In this document: in pieces, positions 36,856-39,365 of the stretch | Layout of the letters: each line of letters starts with the position of its first letter | Position numbering within the stretch: the first letter of the stretch is position 1 | IMG/VR virus record: IMGVR_UViG_3300025098_003339 | Coordinates: 1-39,365 of that record | Reading direction: 5' to 3' (one strand) | DNA length: 39,365 bases | From: a virus | Program-made: the position numbers and the translations under genes | The notes under the pieces: generated by a model | Databases searched by the model: none | Told to the model about the DNA's origin: nothing | Seen by the model: the letters and a program-made list of their open reading frames with translations, nothing else

Positions 36856-38051
36856 TGAAGATAACAGGAACACATTTAGGAATAGCAGTTATACTAACTT
36901 ACTTTGTTAGCCAATCCTGTATGGCCAATGAAATTTATGTAAACCAAGTTGGTGACAATACTAACTTGACTATCACACAAGAAGGTAATGATAATACAAT
37001 TACTGGTCTGTCAGGCGGCACTAGCAAAGCAACAATTAGTGGCAATAATACTAGTACAACATACAATCAAACAGGTGATCGTAATGCTGTAAAAGTTTAC
37101 GTATCTGCAGGCAACGGTATTACCAAAGCAATTCAAACAGGCGACGACAACGAAGCATTTTTAGACTGTCACGGTAATAATTGTGTGCTTGACGTTACAC
37201 AAACAGGCAACGACAACTATGTTTCGGCTGAAGTTGGTAATGGTGGCGACTATGATCAAAGTATTACAGTTACACAAAATGGTGATGATAATTTAGCTGT
37301 AGTTGAAGCGAACGGAGACGACAATACTATTGTTATTGACCAGGACGGTAACAATCATATGGTGTATGGCTACGGTAACACACCACTTACTGGAGACAGG
37401 AATACACTAACACTAACACAAAACGGATCACAGTACGAACAAGCAGAAATTGCTGTTATAGGAAATGACAACACCGTAGATGGTTATCAAGGTGGTGGAG
37501 GCGAAAGCAACTTTGGTAGACTGGTATTAACGGGTGATGATAACAACGTAAAAATGTGGCAAGGCAAGCAGATAGATGGTACTACTGATACGACCGAAGG
37601 TGGCGACCACGACGCATATGTTGCTATTACAGGTAATAACAATGTCTTCCATTCAGCACAAACTGATCAAGCCGCAAACTGTTGTTGGGCATCACACGAA
37701 TTAAACGCTGGTATAATTGGCGACGATAATGAAGTAAACTTATCACAACGTAAAAATGGTGCTCACACAATGTATGTTGACATAGACGGAGACGACAATA
37801 ATGTTGATGTGGCGCAAAATGGAAACCAAGGCTCAACATATCTTGATCTTGACATAGAAGGCGACTACAATCTAGTTGATGTAAATCAACACGGAGGCGG
37901 ATCACACAGTGCAACTATTGACTTGTCAAGTACATATGGGCCAGCATATAACTTTAGTTTAGAACAACACAGCAATTCAGCAAAATCATACACAATGACA
38001 AGTATATGTACTAACCCTAGCGGATGTAGCATTAGCGTAACGCAATACTAA
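36855..38051 (+). CDS. csgA: curlin major-subunit-like protein (CsgA/CsgB type)
   Basis: 398 residues, with signal peptide to about residue 24 (SCMA/NEIYVNQVGDN). About a dozen units of the curlin type follow: G-x-x-N-x-x-x-I-x-Q, for example NLTITQEGNDNTI, LDVTQTGNDNYV, ITVTQNGDDNLAV, DNTIVIDQDGNN, DNEVNLSQ. E. coli CsgA has five, so this fibre unit is much longer. Cys are present in three places (CHGNNC, CC, C...C near the end). It ends in SISVTQY, with a terminal Tyr as in CsgA. It overlaps the FecR gene by one base. Expected to be exported through CsgG and form amyloid. Confidence 0.88.
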   Translation: MKITGTHLGIAVILTYFVSQSCMANEIYVNQVGDNTNLTITQEGNDNTITGLSGGTSKATISGNNTSTTYNQTGDRNAVKVYVSAGNGITKAIQTGDDNEAFLDCHGNNCVLDVTQTGNDNYVSAEVGNGGDYDQSITVTQNGDDNLAVVEANGDDNTIVIDQDGNNHMVYGYGNTPLTGDRNTLTLTQNGSQYEQAEIAVIGNDNTVDGYQGGGGESNFGRLVLTGDDNNVKMWQGKQIDGTTDTTEGGDHDAYVAITGNNNVFHSAQTDQAANCCWASHELNAGIIGDDNEVNLSQRKNGAHTMYVDIDGDDNNVDVAQNGNQGSTYLDLDIEGDYNLVDVNQHGGGSHSATIDLSSTYGPAYNFSLEQHSNSAKSYTMTSICTNPSGCSISVTQY

Positions 38052-38054
38052 ATA
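38047..38054 (+). promoter_or_regulatory. late-promoter-like motif ACTAAATA before gene 38058
   Basis: Overlaps the csgA-like stop; the gene starts at 38058 (GTG) or 38061 (ATG). Confidence 0.4.
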
Positions 38055-38057
38055 TCA

Positions 38058-38258
38058 GTGATGAACGAATATCACTATAAAAACTTCTACTTCAAAAATT
38101 TAAACAGCCGTAGCGTATTATACAAGGACGGTTGGATACTGTTTATGGGCAACAGTTGGAGTGGCATACTAGAGTTTTTAAGAGCAACGGATAATGCACC
38201 AGAAGTACAAGCGATGTTCAAACAACAATTAGAACAACGGGAACAGCCTAGGCACTAA
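38058..38258 (+). CDS. small unknown protein in the curli cluster
   Basis: 66 residues from GTG 38058 or ATG 38061. Aromatic-rich N-terminal half (YHYKNFYFKNLNSRSVLYKDGWILFM), then a charged helix. No signal peptide, so probably cytoplasmic. Its place between the curlin and the CHASE2 gene suggests a regulatory or accessory role, but nothing else supports that. Confidence 0.55.
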   Translation: MMNEYHYKNFYFKNLNSRSVLYKDGWILFMGNSWSGILEFLRATDNAPEVQAMFKQQLEQREQPRH

Positions 38259-38276
38259 ATACTAAAAACGTGTTAG
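38254..38276 (+). promoter_or_regulatory. late-promoter motif and short hairpin before gene 38286
   Basis: ACTAAATA (38254-38261), then CTAA (38262-38265) and TTAG (38273-38276) as a short stem around AAACGTG, with RBS TAGGA overlapping the 3' arm. Same layout as at 31748. Confidence 0.45.
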
Positions 38277-38285
38277 GATCAAAAA

Positions 38286-39365
38286 ATGAAAAGATTACTA
38301 AGCCCTTGGTGGGCATTGATAACACTAGGGATATTGGTATATGCATTTGCAAACCCTAGTAACTTTCTACAAAGTATTAAATTAAATTATTTCGATCAAC
38401 TTATAGTAAGTCAACCCGCAGTTGAAAACAATATCTATGTTGTAGAAATAGACGATGATGCACTAAACAAATACGGGCAGTATCCTTTCCCTCGTAACAT
38501 ATACTCAGACATTATAAAAGACTTATACGACAAAGGTGCAGGCTTAGTTGTATGGAATATAATGATGCCAGAGGTAGATAGGCTGGGCGGTGATGCAGAA
38601 CTAGCAGAAACTATGTTAGCACTACCAGTTATACTAGCAAGCCGTCCTAGTGATAAAACAAAAAACGAACCTATTAATCCTGGTGCGGCAATCATACAAC
38701 CACAGTTCTTAGATCGCATTTTACCCTATAACGGAATTATTGCAAACATACCTATACTAGAAAACAATTCAGTTGGAGCGGGCATTGTAAGCACAGAACC
38801 AGAGATAGATGGAGTAGTAAGGCGTATGCCAACTGTTGCTGTTGTAGACGGCACACTGTATCCAAGTCTAGCACTCGAAACTCTACGTGTTATTGCAGGT
38901 GATCCTAATTTCCAAATCAAACTAAATCAGTTTGGAATTGAGAAAATGCGTATACCACAGTTTGGTATTATACCAACAGACTCAGAAGGGCGTGTATGGA
39001 TAGACTGGAGTCAACGTTCAAAACGTGTAAGCGTAGCAGACTTACCAAACGACTTTGAAGGTGCAGTAGTTATAGTAGATGTAACAGCCGCAGGTATTGC
39101 TAACCCTGCTCCTACAGCAATGGGCAGTGTATATGCAGGTGAAGTACAAGCGGCTGTACTAGGCACAATGTTTGCTGGTACAAACATACAACGTCCTGAT
39201 TGGGCGCCTACAGCAGAGCTTGTAGCACTAGCAGTAGGAGGTTTATTGCTTATCTTATTAAGCCGCTGGATGCTTATAGGGCTTGCTACAACAGTTGTAC
39301 TAATAGGCGGAGTTGTACCCTACAGTATATACACATACACAACAGAGAAGCTGTTATTAGACGTT
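38286..39365 (+). CDS. CHASE2-domain sensor (partial, runs off the right edge)
   Basis: 360 codons seen, still open at the end. One membrane helix near the N-terminus (WWALITLGILVYAFA), then a CHASE2 domain: NIYVVEIDDDALNKYGQYPFPRNIYSDII, ...GAGLVVWNIMMPEVD, EPEIDGVVRRMP, SLALETLRV, VIVDVTAAGIANPAPTAMG. Two or more hydrophobic helices start at about 316. CHASE2 is an extracellular sensor of bacterial kinases and cyclases; the cytoplasmic output domain lies beyond the window. In bacteria CHASE2 proteins are often near FecR proteins, as here, so a signalling link to the curli cluster is likely (inference). Confidence 0.85.
   Translation, partial: MKRLLSPWWALITLGILVYAFANPSNFLQSIKLNYFDQLIVSQPAVENNIYVVEIDDDALNKYGQYPFPRNIYSDIIKDLYDKGAGLVVWNIMMPEVDRLGGDAELAETMLALPVILASRPSDKTKNEPINPGAAIIQPQFLDRILPYNGIIANIPILENNSVGAGIVSTEPEIDGVVRRMPTVAVVDGTLYPSLALETLRVIAGDPNFQIKLNQFGIEKMRIPQFGIIPTDSEGRVWIDWSQRSKRVSVADLPNDFEGAVVIVDVTAAGIANPAPTAMGSVYAGEVQAAVLGTMFAGTNIQRPDWAPTAELVALAVGGLLLILLSRWMLIGLATTVVLIGGVVPYSIYTYTTEKLLLDV

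Noticed and set aside
36900-38040. Curlin repeat region considered as a CRISPR or satellite array
   Set aside because: Continuous frame with signal peptide and protein-level N/Q/G pattern; no exact DNA repeats.

Overview
The window reads as part of a T4-like myovirus genome of the marine pelagimyophage/cyanophage type. It is AT-rich and densely packed, with almost every gene on the + strand and frequent ATGA/TAATG overlaps. It carries class Ia ribonucleotide reductase with a glutaredoxin, giant fibres with the 'VRRG...LYIG' N-terminus seen in marine T4-like phages, a PAAR spike-tip protein and a TATAAATA-like late-promoter motif. The host is probably an alphaproteobacterium, most likely SAR11/Pelagibacter. 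The phage carries an alphaproteobacterial-style permuted two-piece tmRNA, lipoproteins, signal peptides and outer-membrane barrels that need a Gram-negative envelope, and a curli gene set of the kind reported from pelagimyophages. Host and taxon are inferences; no search was run.

Layout. 1-4.4 kb: small virion or head-associated proteins, several with short leaders that resemble T4 capsid-targeting sequences, plus an acidic structural protein that appears to be extended by a -1 frameshift (A AAA AAG slippery site). 4.4-6.0 kb: NfuA-like Fe-S protein, RecB-like nuclease and HNH homing endonuclease. 6.0-8.2 kb: beta-helix tail fibre/spike. 8.2-12.3 kb: nrdA, nrdB, glutaredoxin and an Sm-like small protein. 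12.3-19.2 kb: a 2114-residue fibre with its neighbours and a PAAR tip. 19.2-20.4 kb: a histone H1/Hc1-like protein and small unknowns. 20.4-20.7 kb: permuted tmRNA. 20.8-22.0 kb: two exported beta-barrel-like proteins, each with its own terminator. 22.0-27.3 kb: membrane protein, staphylococcal-type nuclease, SleB-type cell-wall hydrolase, three lipoproteins and a long coiled-coil membrane protein. 27.3-31.8 kb: host-takeover metabolism and proteostasis (bS21, 2OG-Fe(II) oxygenase, GMP reductase, GroES, Hsp20, ClpS, heme oxygenase, bilin reductase). 31.8-33.2 kb: a large unknown. 33.2-33.4 kb: the only minus-strand gene, Fis-like. 33.5-39.4 kb: a curli (type VIII secretion) cluster of CsgF, CsgG, a curlin, a FecR-domain protein, a second curlin, a small protein and a CHASE2 sensor running off the end.

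Regulation is unusually readable. Host-type promoters (TTGACA-17-TATAAT) stand before the nfuA-like gene, nrdB, the tmRNA, gene 22999 and gene 24045. About 15 copies of a T4-late-like motif (NATAAATA or ACTAAATA) stand before structural, chaperone and curli genes. At several genes a promoter lies inside, or just upstream of, a hairpin whose 3' arm touches the ribosome-binding site. Read-through RNA would then be masked and locally started RNA free, the logic known from T4 genes e and soc. A ROSE-like RNA thermometer precedes hsp20.

The most interesting items are the permuted tmRNA, the candidate programmed frameshift, the curli-FecR-CHASE2 cluster with its palindrome-rich control region next to a Fis-like gene, the promoter-in-hairpin switches, and the heme oxygenase/bilin reductase pair.
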